From Corynebacterium jeddahense (GTDB lineage Bacteria > Actinomycetota > Actinomycetes > Mycobacteriales > Mycobacteriaceae), in the NCBI RefSeq assembly GCF_028609865.1, contig NZ_CP063194.1, forward strand, positions 992,001 through 1,056,000: 64,000 bases of DNA, given 5' to 3'. The position numbers were made by a program, and so were the translations under genes. The notes below the pieces were generated by a model, which saw only the letters and a list, made by a program, of their open reading frames with translations, had not been told where the DNA came from and searched no databases. Shown here one piece after another: positions 25,014-36,078 of the stretch; the stretch's first letter is position 1, and each line of letters begins with the position of its first letter.

Positions 25014-28000
25014 TTACTTGGCGAAGGCTTCGTCGAGAAGCTGCTGCTCCTCAAGCTGGTGCACCTTGGACACGCCGGTCGCGGTGGTGGACTGCGCGCG
25101 GCGGGACACGCGGACCATCTCCGGCATGTCCGGGATCAGGTTGCGCAGGTGCTCGTTGTAGAACGGCCACGCGCCCTGGTTTGCCGGCTCCTCCTGGACC
25201 CAGCGGATCTGCTTGGCGTTCGGGTAGTTCTTGAACGCGTCGGCGAGGCGGTTGAACGGGATCGGGTGGAGCATCTCCACGCGGATGATGGCGACGTCGT
25301 CGCGGCCGTCCTTCTCGCGCTTCTTGTCCAGCTCCCAGTACACCTTGCCGGAGCACAGCAGGATCGTCTTCACCTTGTCGGTGTCGCCGACCTTCGTGTT
25401 GCCGGGCTCGACGAAGTTCGGGTCGTCGATGACGGACTGGAACTTGTCCACCTCGATGAAGTCCGCCGGCTGGGAGACGGCGGCCTTGTTACGCAGCATC
25501 GACTTCGGCGTGAACACGACCAGCGGGCGCTTCATCTCGCCGAGCGCCTGGCGGCGCAGCAGGTGGAAGTGGTTTGCCGGGGTGGACGGCTGGGCGATGG
25601 TCATCGAACCCTCGGCCACGAGCTGCAGGTAGCGCTCGATGCGGGCGGAGGAGTGGTCCGGGCCCTGGCCCTCGTAGCCGTGCGGCAGCAGGGAGATGAG
25701 CGAGGACATCTCGCCCCACTTTGTCTCGGCGGCGGAGAGGTACTCGTCGATGATGGTCTGGGCGCCGTTGGCGAAGTCGCCGAACTGCGCCTCCCACGCG
25801 ACGATGGCGTCCTTGTTGCCCAGCGTGTAGCCGTACTCGAAGCCCATGCCCGCGTACTCGGTGAGCGCCGAGTTCCACACCTGGAAGCGGCCGTCGCCGT
25901 GCTCCTGCGCGTTGTGGTCGAGGGGGTTGTACGCCTCGCCGTTGTCCGGGTTGTAAAGCACCGCGTGGCGCTGCGTGAACGTGCCGCGCTGGGAGTCCTC
26001 GCCGGCGAGGCGGACGAACTTGCCCTGCTCCGCCAGGGAGCCAAAGGCGAGCAGCTCGCCCCAGCCCCAGTCGATGTCGCCCTCCTCGAGCGAGCCGCCG
26101 CGCTTCTTCAGCACGGACTTCAGGCGCTTGTTCGGCGTGAAGTCGTCCGGCAGGTTCGCGTACGCCTCGGCGAGGCGCTTGAACTGCTTCTCGGAGATGG
26201 AGGTGTCCAGCCCGCGGGTGAGCTTCTGGGAGTCGGTGATGCCGGTCTGCTCGCTCGGCTTGCCCTCGCCGGACTTGACGTCGGAGAAGACCGCGTCGAG
26301 CTGGTCGTGGAAGTCCTGCGCGGCCTTCTCGGCGTCCTCCTGGGTGATGTCGCCGCGGCCGATGAGGTCCTTCGTGTAGCGGGTGCGCACGGAGGGGTGG
26401 GACTCGATGCGCTCGTACATGATCGGCTGGGTCACCGTCGGGTCGTCGGCCTCGTTGTGGCCGCGGAGGCGGTAGCAGATGAGGTCGATGAAGACGTCCT
26501 TGCCAAACTCGCGGCGGTACTCCACGGCGAGCTGGGCCACCCACGCGGCGGCCTCCGGGTCGTCGCCGTTGACGTGGAACACCGGGCAGTCGAAGCCCTT
26601 GGCCAGGTCGGTGGCGTAGAAGGAGGAGCGGCCGGAGTCCGGGGTGGTGGTGAAGCCGATCTGGTTGTTCACCACGATGTGGACGGTGCCGCCGACGCTG
26701 TAGGCCGGCAGCTTCGACAGGTTGAGGGTCTCCTGCACCACGCCGAGGCCGGCGAACGAGGCGTCGCCGTGCAGCATGAGCGGCATGACCGGGTGGTCCT
26801 CGCGGCCCTTGGTGGCCTGGACGAGATCCGCCTTCGCGCGCGCCATGCCGACGAGGACCGGGTCGACGGTCTCGAGGTGGGACGGGTTCGCCGCGAGGGA
26901 GACCTTGATCTCGCCGTCGCCGAACATCTGGATGTGCTCGCCCTCGAAGCCGAGGTGGTACTTCACGTCGCCGGAGCCGCCTTGCTGCGCGGCGCGCATG
27001 TTGCCCTCGAACTCGGAGAAGATCGTGGCCACCGGCTTGCCCACAATGTTGAACAGCACGTTGAGGCGGCCGCGGTGCGGCATGCCTATAACGACCTCTT
27101 CGAGGCCCTGGCCGGCCGCGGTGTCGATCGCGGCGTCCATGAGCGGGATGAGCGTCTCGGCGCCCTCGAGGGAGAAGCGCTTCTGGCCGAGGTACTTCGT
27201 CTGCAGGAAGTTCTCAAAGGCCTCAGCAGCGTTGAGCTTCTGCAGGATGTACTTCTGCTCCGCGCCCGTCGGCTTCGGCATGCCGGCCTCGACGCGGTCG
27301 CGCAGCCACTCGCGCTCGTCGCGGTCCATGATGTGCGCGTACTCGGTGCCCACGTGGAGGGTGTAGGCGGCGCGCAGGCGGGACATGACCTCGCGCAGGG
27401 TCATCTGCTCCTTGCCGCCGAAGCCACCGACGTGGAAGGTGCGGTCGAGGTCCCAGAGGGTCAGGCCGTGGGTCTCCATGAGCAGGTCGCGCGAGTCCGG
27501 CTTCGGCAGGCCCGGCTGGTGCCAGTGCAGCGGGTTCGTGTCCGCGATGAGGTGGCCGCGGGAGCGGTACGCCTCGATGAGCTGCATGACGCGGGTGTCT
27601 TTGTTGATGCCGGTGTTCGGCACGTCCTGGGCCCAGCGCAGCGGGGAGTAGGGGATGGCCAGGGAGGTGAAGATGTCGTCCCAGAACTTGTCGTCGATGA
27701 GCAGCTGCGAGATGTCGCGCAGGAACTCGCCGGACTCCGCGCCCTGGATGACGCGGTGGTCGTACGTGGAGGTGAGCGTGACGAGCTTGCCCACGCCCAG
27801 CTCGGCGAGGCGGTCCTCGGACGCGCCGGCGAACTCCGCCGGGTAGTCCATGGCGCCGACGCCGACGATGGTGCCCTGGCCCTTCGTCAGGCGCGGGATG
27901 GAGTGGCGGGTGCCGATGCCGCCCGGGTTGGTGAGCTGGATGGTCACGCCCGAGAAGTCGTCCATCGTGAGCTTGCCGTCGCGGGCGCGGTTGACGATGT

Positions 28001-28745
28001 CCTCGTACGCCTCGACGAACTCGGAGAAGCTCTTCGTCTCGCACTCCTTGATGGCGGCGACGACGAGCGAGCGCGAGCCGTCCTTGCCCGGCAGGTCGAT
28101 GGCCAGGCCGAGGTTGATGTGCTCCGGCTGGACGGCGAAGGACTTGTTGCCGTCCTCCTTGTAGTTCTTGTTCATGTCCGGGTGCAGGCGGGTGGCCTGC
28201 ACGATCGCGTAACCCAGGATGTGGGTGAACGACACCTTGCCGCCGCGGGTGCGCTTGAGGTGGTCGTTGATCAGCGCGCGGTTTTCGAACATGAGCTTGA
28301 CCGGCATGTCGCGCACGGTCGTCGCCGTCGGCACCTCGAGCGACTCGTTCATGTTCTTCGCAATGGCCTTAAACGCGCCCTTGAGCTGGTACTCGCCCGG
28401 CTCCGCCTCGACGGAGGCGATGTTGTCCAGCGGCGAGGTCTTCGCCGGGGCGGTCGAGCGCGCGGGCTTGGCGGCGGCCTTCGAGGCGGCCTCGTCGACC
28501 TTTGTCTCGCGGCCGTCCTGGCTCGGCGCGCCGGTGGTGCGGGCAACCTTCGGGTCGGTCTTGGGCTGGCTCGAGCCCGGCTCGGAAGGGGTGACGGTGG
28601 GTGTGCCCTTCGCAGTCTTCGGGGCGCCCTTCTCGTCGAACAGCTTGCGCCACTCGGCATCCACAGAGTCGGGGTCCTCCTTGTACTGCTGGAACATCTC
28701 GTCAACCAGCCAGCTGTTCTGGCCGAACGTGTTTTCGCTGCTCAC
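25014..28745 (-). CDS. odhA: 2-oxoglutarate dehydrogenase OdhA (fused E2-E1 type)
   Basis: The 1243-residue protein is the corynebacterial/mycobacterial fusion. A short N-terminal segment (TFGQNSWLVDEMFQQYKEDP) leads through a Pro/Ala/Lys linker to an E2-like acyltransferase core (HINLGLAIDLPGKDG, then TYDHRVIQGAESGEFL with the catalytic His), followed by the thiamine-diphosphate E1 domain (VIGMPHRGRLNVLFN, LHGDASFAG, LRGHNEADDP). It oxidises 2-oxoglutarate to succinyl-CoA with Lpd and the shared AceF; in C. glutamicum it is inhibited by OdhI. No lipoyl domain is present, as usual. GTG 28745 is chosen from homology and an AAGGAAGG upstream; longer starts to 28862 would cross the promoter. Confidence 0.96.
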   Translation of the reverse strand: MSSENTFGQNSWLVDEMFQQYKEDPDSVDAEWRKLFDEKGAPKTAKGTPTVTPSEPGSSQPKTDPKVARTTGAPSQDGRETKVDEAASKAAAKPARSTAPAKTSPLDNIASVEAEPGEYQLKGAFKAIAKNMNESLEVPTATTVRDMPVKLMFENRALINDHLKRTRGGKVSFTHILGYAIVQATRLHPDMNKNYKEDGNKSFAVQPEHINLGLAIDLPGKDGSRSLVVAAIKECETKSFSEFVEAYEDIVNRARDGKLTMDDFSGVTIQLTNPGGIGTRHSIPRLTKGQGTIVGVGAMDYPAEFAGASEDRLAELGVGKLVTLTSTYDHRVIQGAESGEFLRDISQLLIDDKFWDDIFTSLAIPYSPLRWAQDVPNTGINKDTRVMQLIEAYRSRGHLIADTNPLHWHQPGLPKPDSRDLLMETHGLTLWDLDRTFHVGGFGGKEQMTLREVMSRLRAAYTLHVGTEYAHIMDRDEREWLRDRVEAGMPKPTGAEQKYILQKLNAAEAFENFLQTKYLGQKRFSLEGAETLIPLMDAAIDTAAGQGLEEVVIGMPHRGRLNVLFNIVGKPVATIFSEFEGNMRAAQQGGSGDVKYHLGFEGEHIQMFGDGEIKVSLAANPSHLETVDPVLVGMARAKADLVQATKGREDHPVMPLMLHGDASFAGLGVVQETLNLSKLPAYSVGGTVHIVVNNQIGFTTTPDSGRSSFYATDLAKGFDCPVFHVNGDDPEAAAWVAQLAVEYRREFGKDVFIDLICYRLRGHNEADDPTVTQPIMYERIESHPSVRTRYTKDLIGRGDITQEDAEKAAQDFHDQLDAVFSDVKSGEGKPSEQTGITDSQKLTRGLDTSISEKQFKRLAEAYANLPDDFTPNKRLKSVLKKRGGSLEEGDIDWGWGELLAFGSLAEQGKFVRLAGEDSQRGTFTQRHAVLYNPDNGEAYNPLDHNAQEHGDGRFQVWNSALTEYAGMGFEYGYTLGNKDAIVAWEAQFGDFANGAQTIIDEYLSAAETKWGEMSSLISLLPHGYEGQGPDHSSARIERYLQLVAEGSMTIAQPSTPANHFHLLRRQALGEMKRPLVVFTPKSMLRNKAAVSQPADFIEVDKFQSVIDDPNFVEPGNTKVGDTDKVKTILLCSGKVYWELDKKREKDGRDDVAIIRVEMLHPIPFNRLADAFKNYPNAKQIRWVQEEPANQGAWPFYNEHLRNLIPDMPEMVRVSRRAQSTTATGVSKVHQLEEQQLLDEAFAK

Positions 28746-28793
28746 GGCAGGTTCTCGCCTTCCTTCTTCGTTGTTTCGCGGAACGTTTCTTTG

Positions 28794-28799
28794 ACTGTA
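28794..28799 (-). promoter_or_regulatory. -10 box for odhA
   Basis: On the minus strand TACAGT lies about 50 bases before the GTG start, in the 122-base gap between odhA and the ABC exporter gene. The leader would carry AAGGAAGG as the ribosome site. Confidence 0.4.
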
Positions 28800-28867
28800 A
28801 TCGTCCGCGCTGGTAGTGCGCGAACTTGGGTTGTTCGCGTCCACGCCATCCCCCCGATTCACCCCCG

Positions 28868-31800
28868 TTAGCGGTTAACGGCCCACATATGGGCGTACCT
28901 TCCGCCGGCGGCGAGGAGGGACTCGTGGCAGCCGTCCTCAATGATACGTCCTCGGTCGATGACGAGGATTCGGTCGGCCCGCGCCGCCGTGGCCAGGCGG
29001 TGGGCCACCACTATCGACGTCCGCCCGGCCGCCGCCCGCTCTGAGGCGTCGAGCACGGCCCGCTCGGTGGCGGGGTCGAGGGTGGCCGTCGCTTCGTCGA
29101 GCAGCAGCACGCTCGGGTTGAGCATCTCCGCGCGGGCGAGCGCGATGATCTGGCGCTGCCCGGAGCTAAGGCCGCGGCCGCGCTCGCCGACGCGGGCGTT
29201 GAAGCCGCCGGGGATGGTCGCGATGACGCCGAGGGCCCCGATGCGCGCCACGGCCGTCTCGATCTCCGCGTCGGAGGCGCCGGGCACGCCGTACGCGATG
29301 TTGTCGGCGACGGTGCCGGGGAAGAGGTAGGACTCCTGCGGCACCTGCGCGAGCGCGCGGCGCCACGCGGGCAGCGGGAACTCGGCGATGTTCGTGCCCG
29401 AGGCGCGCACCGTGCCCGCGGTCGGGTCGTAGAAGCGGGCGAGCAGCTTCACGACGGTCGACTTGCCCGCCCCCGTCGGGCCGACGAGCGCGACGGCCGT
29501 GCCCGGCGCGATGGCGAGGTCCATGCCGTCGACGACGGGCTGGTCGGGGGTGTAGCCGAAGGAGACGTCGTCAAGCGAAAGCTCCCCGGCGGCCGCCTCG
29601 CGCGCGCCCGGCCGGGTGCCGGTGTCGGGGACGGTGGTGGTCTCGTTGAGCAGCTCGCGGATGCGGTCGAAGCTGACGGTGGCCTGCTGCCAGGAGTCGA
29701 AGATCTGGCCGAGCTGCTGGATCGGGCCGTAGAGCTGGCCGAGGTACATCGTGAACGCGACGAGCACGCCGACGGAGAGCGTGCCGTCCGCGACGCGGCC
29801 CGCGCCGACGCCGACGATCGCGGCCGTCATCGCCTGGGAGACGAATTGCATGCCGGGGAAGTACAGGCCGACGAGCCGCACGGAGCGCATGCGCAGGCGG
29901 CGGTACTCGTCGCTCACGGCGGCGAAGCGGGACTCGAAGTGGCCCTCGGCGCGGTGCGTCTGCGTGATACGGATGCCGCCGATGAGCTCGGCGAACTCCC
30001 CGTTGACCGCGGAGATCTGGGCGCGGGCCTGGGCGTAGTAGCGCTTGGAGAAGTGCCGGAACGCCCACGTCGCCGCGACGATGACGGGCACCGCCGCGAG
30101 CGCGACGAGGGTGAGCTCGCCGTCGGTAGCCACGAGCATGACCGTCACGCCGGCAAGCGAACCGACGGCGACGATCGCCTGCGCGAGCCCGGTCTGCAGG
30201 AAGCTAGAGAGGGTGTCGATGTCGGTGGTCATGCGCGTCATGATCTTGCCGGACAGGCGCGACTCGAAGTAGCTCAGGCCGAGCTGCTGCAGGTGCGCGT
30301 AGCTGCGCAGCCGCAGGCCGTAGAGGAGGCGCTCGCCGGAGCGCGAGGACAGGACGGTCATCGCGGCCGACGACGCCCACGCGACGAGGACCACGCCGAG
30401 CGCGATGAGCCCGGTGCGCACGAGGCTCGCGCGGTCGGCGGGCGCGATGCCGCGGTCGACGGCGGCGCGCACGAGCGTGGGGAAGGCGAGGTCCGCGACG
30501 ACGCCGACGATGAGCAGCGCGACCGTGCCGGCGATGAGCCAGCGCACCGCCCGGAACAAATCGCGCACGCGGAACTCGCTCGAGGGGGTGCGAAGCCGCG
30601 CGAGCGTGGCCGCGTCGAGCCCCGGTTCCTCGCGCGCTTCTGGCAGCCGCTCCACCCGCGCGAGGAGCTCGGGGGTGGCGTTGACGGTGGAGGCGCGGCC
30701 CGAGGTGGGCACGATGACGCGCTCGCGCTCCGGCTCGGCGACGCTCGGCCACAGCTCGCCGGCCGCCGGCGCGGGCAGCGCCGCGGGCTCGTCGGGCGAC
30801 ATGAGCGCGCGGTACTCGGCGCGCTCCACGACCTCGGCGGTGGGCCCTTGCGTGACGACGCGACCTCCGGCCACCACCGCGACCCGGTCCGCGTGGTCGA
30901 CCGTGGACTGCCGGTGCGCGACGGTGAGCACCGCCACGTCGCCGAGGGCGTCGCGCAGGTTGGCCAGGATGCGGGCCTCGGTGACGGCGTCGATGGCGCT
31001 GGTCGCGTCGTCAAGCACGAGCACCTCGGGCGAGGCCATGAGCGCGCGGGCGAGCGCGATGCGCTGTCGCTGCCCGCCGGAGAGCGTGAGCCCGCGCTCG
31101 CCGACCTGGGTGTCGTAGCCGTCGGGGAGGCGCTCGATGAACTCGTCCGCGCAGGCGAGGCGCGCCGCCTCACGCACCGCGGCGTCGAGCTCGGCGGGCG
31201 GCAGGGCGGCGCCCATCGCGATGTTGTCGCGCACGGAGGAGGAGAAGAGGAACGCGTCGTCGAAGACGCACACGACGTGCGGGCGGAGGGCGTGGGGGTC
31301 GCTGGCGCCGTCGAGAAGCGAGACGCTCCCGGAATCCGGCTGGTAGAAGCCCCCAGCGAGCTGGACAGCCATGGTCTTGCCCGCGCCGGGCGCCCCGACG
31401 AGCGCGACCGTCTCGCCGGGGCGGACGTTGAGCGTGAAGCCGTCGAGGACCTGGTGGCCGCCGGTGGCGAAGCGGACGTCGTCGAAGCGCAGGCCGGCGG
31501 GGTTGGCGGGCTCGGGTTCGCGGGCCGGCTCTCGGTCTGGCGCTCGGTCTGGCGCTCGGTCTGGCTCTGGGGCGAGCGCGAGCACCTCGTCGAGCCGGTC
31601 GAACGAGCTCATGCCCATCTGCAGCCGCACGTACTGGTTGGTGAGCATCGCCATCGTCGACGTCATCGAGGTGAGGTACGCCGTGAACGCGACGAACTGG
31701 CCTATGGAGATGCGCCCGTCGATGGCGAGGATGCCGCCGGCGACGATGGTGACCACGAGCGCGACCTTCGGCAGCTGCGAGAGCACCGGCTGGAAGCGGG

Positions 31801-32506
31801 CGGTGAGCTTCGCGGCGCGCATCTTCACCGCGTAGAGGCGGCGCCCGAGCTCGTCGAGGCGGTCGATCTCGCGAGCCTCCTGGCCGAACGCCTTGACCAC
31901 CCGGACGCCGGAGACGGTCTGCTCGACGTGCTCGGCGAGCTCCGCGGTGGCGTGCTGGTTCACCCATGTGGCGGCGTAGAGCGTCTTTCGCGAGCGGTTC
32001 GCCTCGATGAGGATGAGCGGCAGCAGCGCGAGCGACATGGCGGTGAGCGAGACGTCCATGCGCAGCATGACCACGAGCGTCGCCGCGAGCTGCACGACGC
32101 GGGTGCACAGCATGGGCAAATTCGCCAGTACCATGTGGTACTGGTTCAGGTCCGAGATCGAGCGCGAGACGATCTGGCCGGTGACGATCGTGTCCTGCCC
32201 AGGCCCGTCGAGCCGGTGCAGCGTGCGCAGGATCTCGGTGCGAAGCCAGTGCTGCGAGGTGGTGGCCAGGCGGCCCGAGGTGGTGCGGCGGACGAAGCTG
32301 AGCAGGTAGGTGGCTCCCGCAGCGGCGACCATCGCCCACGCCACCTTGGCGACGGATCCTTCGGCCTGCCCCGTCGCAATGTCGATCGCGCGGCCGGTGA
32401 GCGCCGGCACCGCGACCTGGAACAACGCCGCGAGCGCCGCGGCCGCAAACGCGGCGGCCGCGGGGCCGCGGTTGGCGGCGAGCGAGCGTGTGAGGAGGTT
32501 GTTAAT
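28868..32506 (-). CDS. fused two-half ABC exporter (TMD-NBD-TMD-NBD)
   Basis: The protein has two half-exporters in one chain of about 1212 residues. NBD1 has GAPGAGKT, LSGGQRQR and VLVLDDATS, so Asp replaces the catalytic Glu after Walker B and its Q-loop Gln is missing (VFDDAF). NBD2 has GPTGAGKS, LSSGQRQI and VLLLDEAT, with all catalytic residues. This asymmetric design resembles the mycobacterial pair Rv1272c-Rv1273c. The substrate (drug or lipid) is unknown. No ATG, GTG or TTG lies before 32425, and a TTG start there would lose most of helix 1. An ATT at 32506-32504, overlapping the upstream stop (ATTAA) and preceded by AAGGA, restores INNLLTRSLAANRG plus helix 1 and is the preferred start. 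Confidence 0.85.
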   Translation of the reverse strand: MNNLLTRSLAANRGPAAAAFAAAALAALFQVAVPALTGRAIDIATGQAEGSVAKVAWAMVAAAGATYLLSFVRRTTSGRLATTSQHWLRTEILRTLHRLDGPGQDTIVTGQIVSRSISDLNQYHMVLANLPMLCTRVVQLAATLVVMLRMDVSLTAMSLALLPLILIEANRSRKTLYAATWVNQHATAELAEHVEQTVSGVRVVKAFGQEAREIDRLDELGRRLYAVKMRAAKLTARFQPVLSQLPKVALVVTIVAGGILAIDGRISIGQFVAFTAYLTSMTSTMAMLTNQYVRLQMGMSSFDRLDEVLALAPEPDRAPDRAPDREPAREPEPANPAGLRFDDVRFATGGHQVLDGFTLNVRPGETVALVGAPGAGKTMAVQLAGGFYQPDSGSVSLLDGASDPHALRPHVVCVFDDAFLFSSSVRDNIAMGAALPPAELDAAVREAARLACADEFIERLPDGYDTQVGERGLTLSGGQRQRIALARALMASPEVLVLDDATSAIDAVTEARILANLRDALGDVAVLTVAHRQSTVDHADRVAVVAGGRVVTQGPTAEVVERAEYRALMSPDEPAALPAPAAGELWPSVAEPERERVIVPTSGRASTVNATPELLARVERLPEAREEPGLDAATLARLRTPSSEFRVRDLFRAVRWLIAGTVALLIVGVVADLAFPTLVRAAVDRGIAPADRASLVRTGLIALGVVLVAWASSAAMTVLSSRSGERLLYGLRLRSYAHLQQLGLSYFESRLSGKIMTRMTTDIDTLSSFLQTGLAQAIVAVGSLAGVTVMLVATDGELTLVALAAVPVIVAATWAFRHFSKRYYAQARAQISAVNGEFAELIGGIRITQTHRAEGHFESRFAAVSDEYRRLRMRSVRLVGLYFPGMQFVSQAMTAAIVGVGAGRVADGTLSVGVLVAFTMYLGQLYGPIQQLGQIFDSWQQATVSFDRIRELLNETTTVPDTGTRPGAREAAAGELSLDDVSFGYTPDQPVVDGMDLAIAPGTAVALVGPTGAGKSTVVKLLARFYDPTAGTVRASGTNIAEFPLPAWRRALAQVPQESYLFPGTVADNIAYGVPGASDAEIETAVARIGALGVIATIPGGFNARVGERGRGLSSGQRQIIALARAEMLNPSVLLLDEATATLDPATERAVLDASERAAAGRTSIVVAHRLATAARADRILVIDRGRIIEDGCHESLLAAGGRYAHMWAVNR
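31530..31571 (-). repeat. 12-base tandem repeat in the exporter linker
   Basis: About three copies of a 12-base unit (CGCTCGGTCTGG on the plus strand) encode a repeated Pro-Asp-Arg-Ala linker between TMD1 and NBD1. The copies are nearly identical at the DNA level, so the number may vary between strains. Confidence 0.75.
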
Positions 32507-33365
32507 CGCGCTGGCCGTCCTTGAACAGGTGCAGGATCCACGCCGCGAACTCCTTCGGGTTCAGGCTCAGGCCCTTGGCGTCGTCGTCAATGTCCTGCTC
32601 CTCCTTTTCCGGGAGGGGCGTGGCGAACCCGGCCGGCACCGCGCCGAGCGCGTCGTGCTCGTTCTCGATGACGCCGTCGGCGAGCTTGCGGTTCGCCGTC
32701 GTGCCCGCGATCGCGCCGATGCCCAGCGGCATGAGCTTGCCCAGCCACGCGCGGCGCATCTGCTTGTTCAGCGAGCGCATCGCCATGCGCTCGAGCACGT
32801 TGTTCGTCTGGGTGAGCGTCGGCCCGGAGAACTTCGCCAGGGTGGACTTGCCGGGGATGGTGGTGGCGTCGTCGCCCAGGATGGCGTCGACAATCGCGAT
32901 GCCCTTCGACCCCATGAGCAGCGTGAGCACGATCGCGCGGCGGCGCTCCGGGTCGTCGATGTCCACGCCGCGCAGGTACGCGGAGGCGACGGCGTAGAAC
33001 GCGGCGAGGTCGAGGAAGAGCACCGACTCGCCGGCGACCGCGGCCGCGCCGGTGACCAGGCCGATGCCGGGTACCGCCGCCGTCGCGCCCACACCCGCGC
33101 CGGTGCCGCTGACCGTGTTCTTCAGGTGCTTGTCCATCGTCTTTTGGATCTCGGCCGGGCTCGCGTCCGGGTTCTGGCGGCGCAGCCAGTCCACGTACGC
33201 GCGGATCGAGGAGGTCTGCAGGTGCACCGCCTTGTCCACGGCGTTGATAAACGCGCGCCCGAGCGGGCCGGCGTCCTTCTCCAGCTGGGCGGGGTCGGCC
33301 TTGGTGGCGTCGTCAATCTCGCGGCGGATGTCCACCTCGGTGGAGGGCTTCTTGTGTCCGAACAT
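32502..33365 (-). CDS. EcsC-like membrane-associated protein, unknown function
   Basis: The 287-residue protein has a charged N-terminal half followed by a hydrophobic, glycine-rich core: GTGAGVGATAAVPGIGLVTG, then ESVLFLDLAAFYAVASAYLRG and DDPERRRAIVLTLLMG. This PGIG...DDPxxR pattern resembles EcsC-family proteins, which are linked to ABC exporter function in Bacillus. It ends with an acidic segment and the tail FKDGQRD. Its stop overlaps the ATT start of the ABC exporter, so the two are translationally coupled, which fits an accessory role to the exporter. The EcsC relation is a judgement by pattern, not proven. Confidence 0.65.
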   Translation of the reverse strand: MFGHKKPSTEVDIRREIDDATKADPAQLEKDAGPLGRAFINAVDKAVHLQTSSIRAYVDWLRRQNPDASPAEIQKTMDKHLKNTVSGTGAGVGATAAVPGIGLVTGAAAVAGESVLFLDLAAFYAVASAYLRGVDIDDPERRRAIVLTLLMGSKGIAIVDAILGDDATTIPGKSTLAKFSGPTLTQTNNVLERMAMRSLNKQMRRAWLGKLMPLGIGAIAGTTANRKLADGVIENEHDALGAVPAGFATPLPEKEEQDIDDDAKGLSLNPKEFAAWILHLFKDGQRD

Positions 33366-33401
33366 GGTGGGAAGCTTAGTTCGACACCGCGCGAAAGCGT
33401 C

Positions 33402-33407
33402 TACCCT
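33402..33407 (+). promoter_or_regulatory. -10-like box for the carboxylesterase gene
   Basis: TACCCT ends 7 bases before the ATG at 33415, within the 49-base divergent gap, suggesting a leaderless transcript. Confidence 0.4.
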
Positions 33408-33414
33408 GGGTCCC

Positions 33415-34950
<1,536 letters not shown>

Positions 34951-34958
34951 AGCGTGCT

Positions 34959-35005
34959 GGGCATCGTCGTGGCATCGTCGTGGGCATCGTCGTGGGCATC
35001 GTGCT
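34959..35005 (+). repeat. 12-base tandem repeat after the esterase gene
   Basis: Four units of GGGCATCGTCGT (one is 11 bases long and the last ends GTGCT) lie directly after the esterase stop. They do not continue a reading frame of either neighbour. Strain variation in unit number is likely. Confidence 0.75.
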
Positions 35006-35122
35006 GGGCCAAATCCTGCGCGCCGGGCAGGGTTCGTCGCTAGGCTTGGCCCGGGCCCTCCGAATGGCCTGAACCTGCCCCCAACCTGTCCCAGACGGTG
35101 CAACGCGGAAGGAACACCTGAC

Positions 35123-36064
35123 ATGAGCTTTTTCGAGGACATTGCGGCTTCCCTCGACCGCGATGGCATTGAGTCCCGCGTCGGCGGCGACACCCTGTTC
35201 GTGCCCATGACCGCCGCGCTGGAGCTCCAGTTGGTGGAGATCGACCCGCACCTGCCGGCCGCCAACGTCTACATCGCCGCCGCAGATGTGGCGGAGGACG
35301 ACGACGACTTCGAGGCCGTACTGGTCGCCGTGGTGTTCTCCGTGGAGGACGCCGTGGCCGCCGTCGCCGAGCACATGGCCACCGACCAGGTGATCACCGT
35401 CCTCCGTGACCTGCTCGAAGGCACCGACGAGCGCATCGGCGACCTGGAGTTCTTCCACGACCACCTCAACCCGAACCAGGTGCGCGCGGAGGTCGGCGAC
35501 AATGCGGAGCTGCAGGTTGTCGTGGAGGCCGTCGACGGCGTGCCACGGGCCAAGGTGACGTTCGTGGCGCTGCCCGAGGACTACGACGACGTTCTCGACG
35601 ACGCCGAGGGCGAGCTCTGGGAGTCCGACGGGGACGCCGAGCTCTCCGAGGAGGATCGCGCCCGCCTCTTCGACGTCATCCACGACGAGGCCGTCGCCGA
35701 CGCTGAGCGCCTCGAGCTGGGCAGCTTCACCGACTTCGACCGCCTCTTCGACGTGCTCTCGCTCGCCGCGGACCAGGCCGAGGACTGGGAGGCGCAGCTC
35801 GTGCCCGTCGACGACGACTTCGACGAGCCGGATGTCTACGACCTTTTCGGCCAGGACGATGCTGGGGATGTGGACCTCGACGACGAAGAGCTCGACGACG
35901 AAGAGCTCGACGATGCCGCGGATGTGGACCTCGACGACGACGCGCTCTTCGACGACGACGACCTCGACGACCTCGACAGCCTCGACGATGAAGACGCGGA
36001 CGAGGATGACGCAGACGAGGACAACGAGTCCAACGAGAACTCGGCCGAGCACGACCGCCACTAG
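35123..36064 (+). CDS. highly acidic hypothetical protein
   Basis: The 313-residue protein has an N-terminal region of alternating strands (SFFEDIAASLDRDGIESRVG, FVPMTAALELQLVEIDP) that could be a small alpha/beta domain. Its C-terminal half is dominated by Asp and Glu (about residues 245-305), with a 15-base coding unit (GACGAAGAGCTCGAC) repeated. No family is recognised. The tail could bind cations or basic proteins. The ATG at 35123 follows a weak GGAA ribosome site; about 170 bases separate it from the esterase. It ends near the 32-base palindrome that precedes the repeat and IS region. Confidence 0.7.
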   Translation: MSFFEDIAASLDRDGIESRVGGDTLFVPMTAALELQLVEIDPHLPAANVYIAAADVAEDDDDFEAVLVAVVFSVEDAVAAVAEHMATDQVITVLRDLLEGTDERIGDLEFFHDHLNPNQVRAEVGDNAELQVVVEAVDGVPRAKVTFVALPEDYDDVLDDAEGELWESDGDAELSEEDRARLFDVIHDEAVADAERLELGSFTDFDRLFDVLSLAADQAEDWEAQLVPVDDDFDEPDVYDLFGQDDAGDVDLDDEELDDEELDDAADVDLDDDALFDDDDLDDLDSLDDEDADEDDADEDNESNENSAEHDRH

Positions 36065-36078
36065 GGGGAGGTGTCGAA

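Noticed and set aside
25008..28871. A 1287-codon open frame antisense to odhA
   Set aside because: It is the shadow of odhA in high-GC DNA; its translation is low-complexity Val/Leu/Arg/Gly text without motifs.
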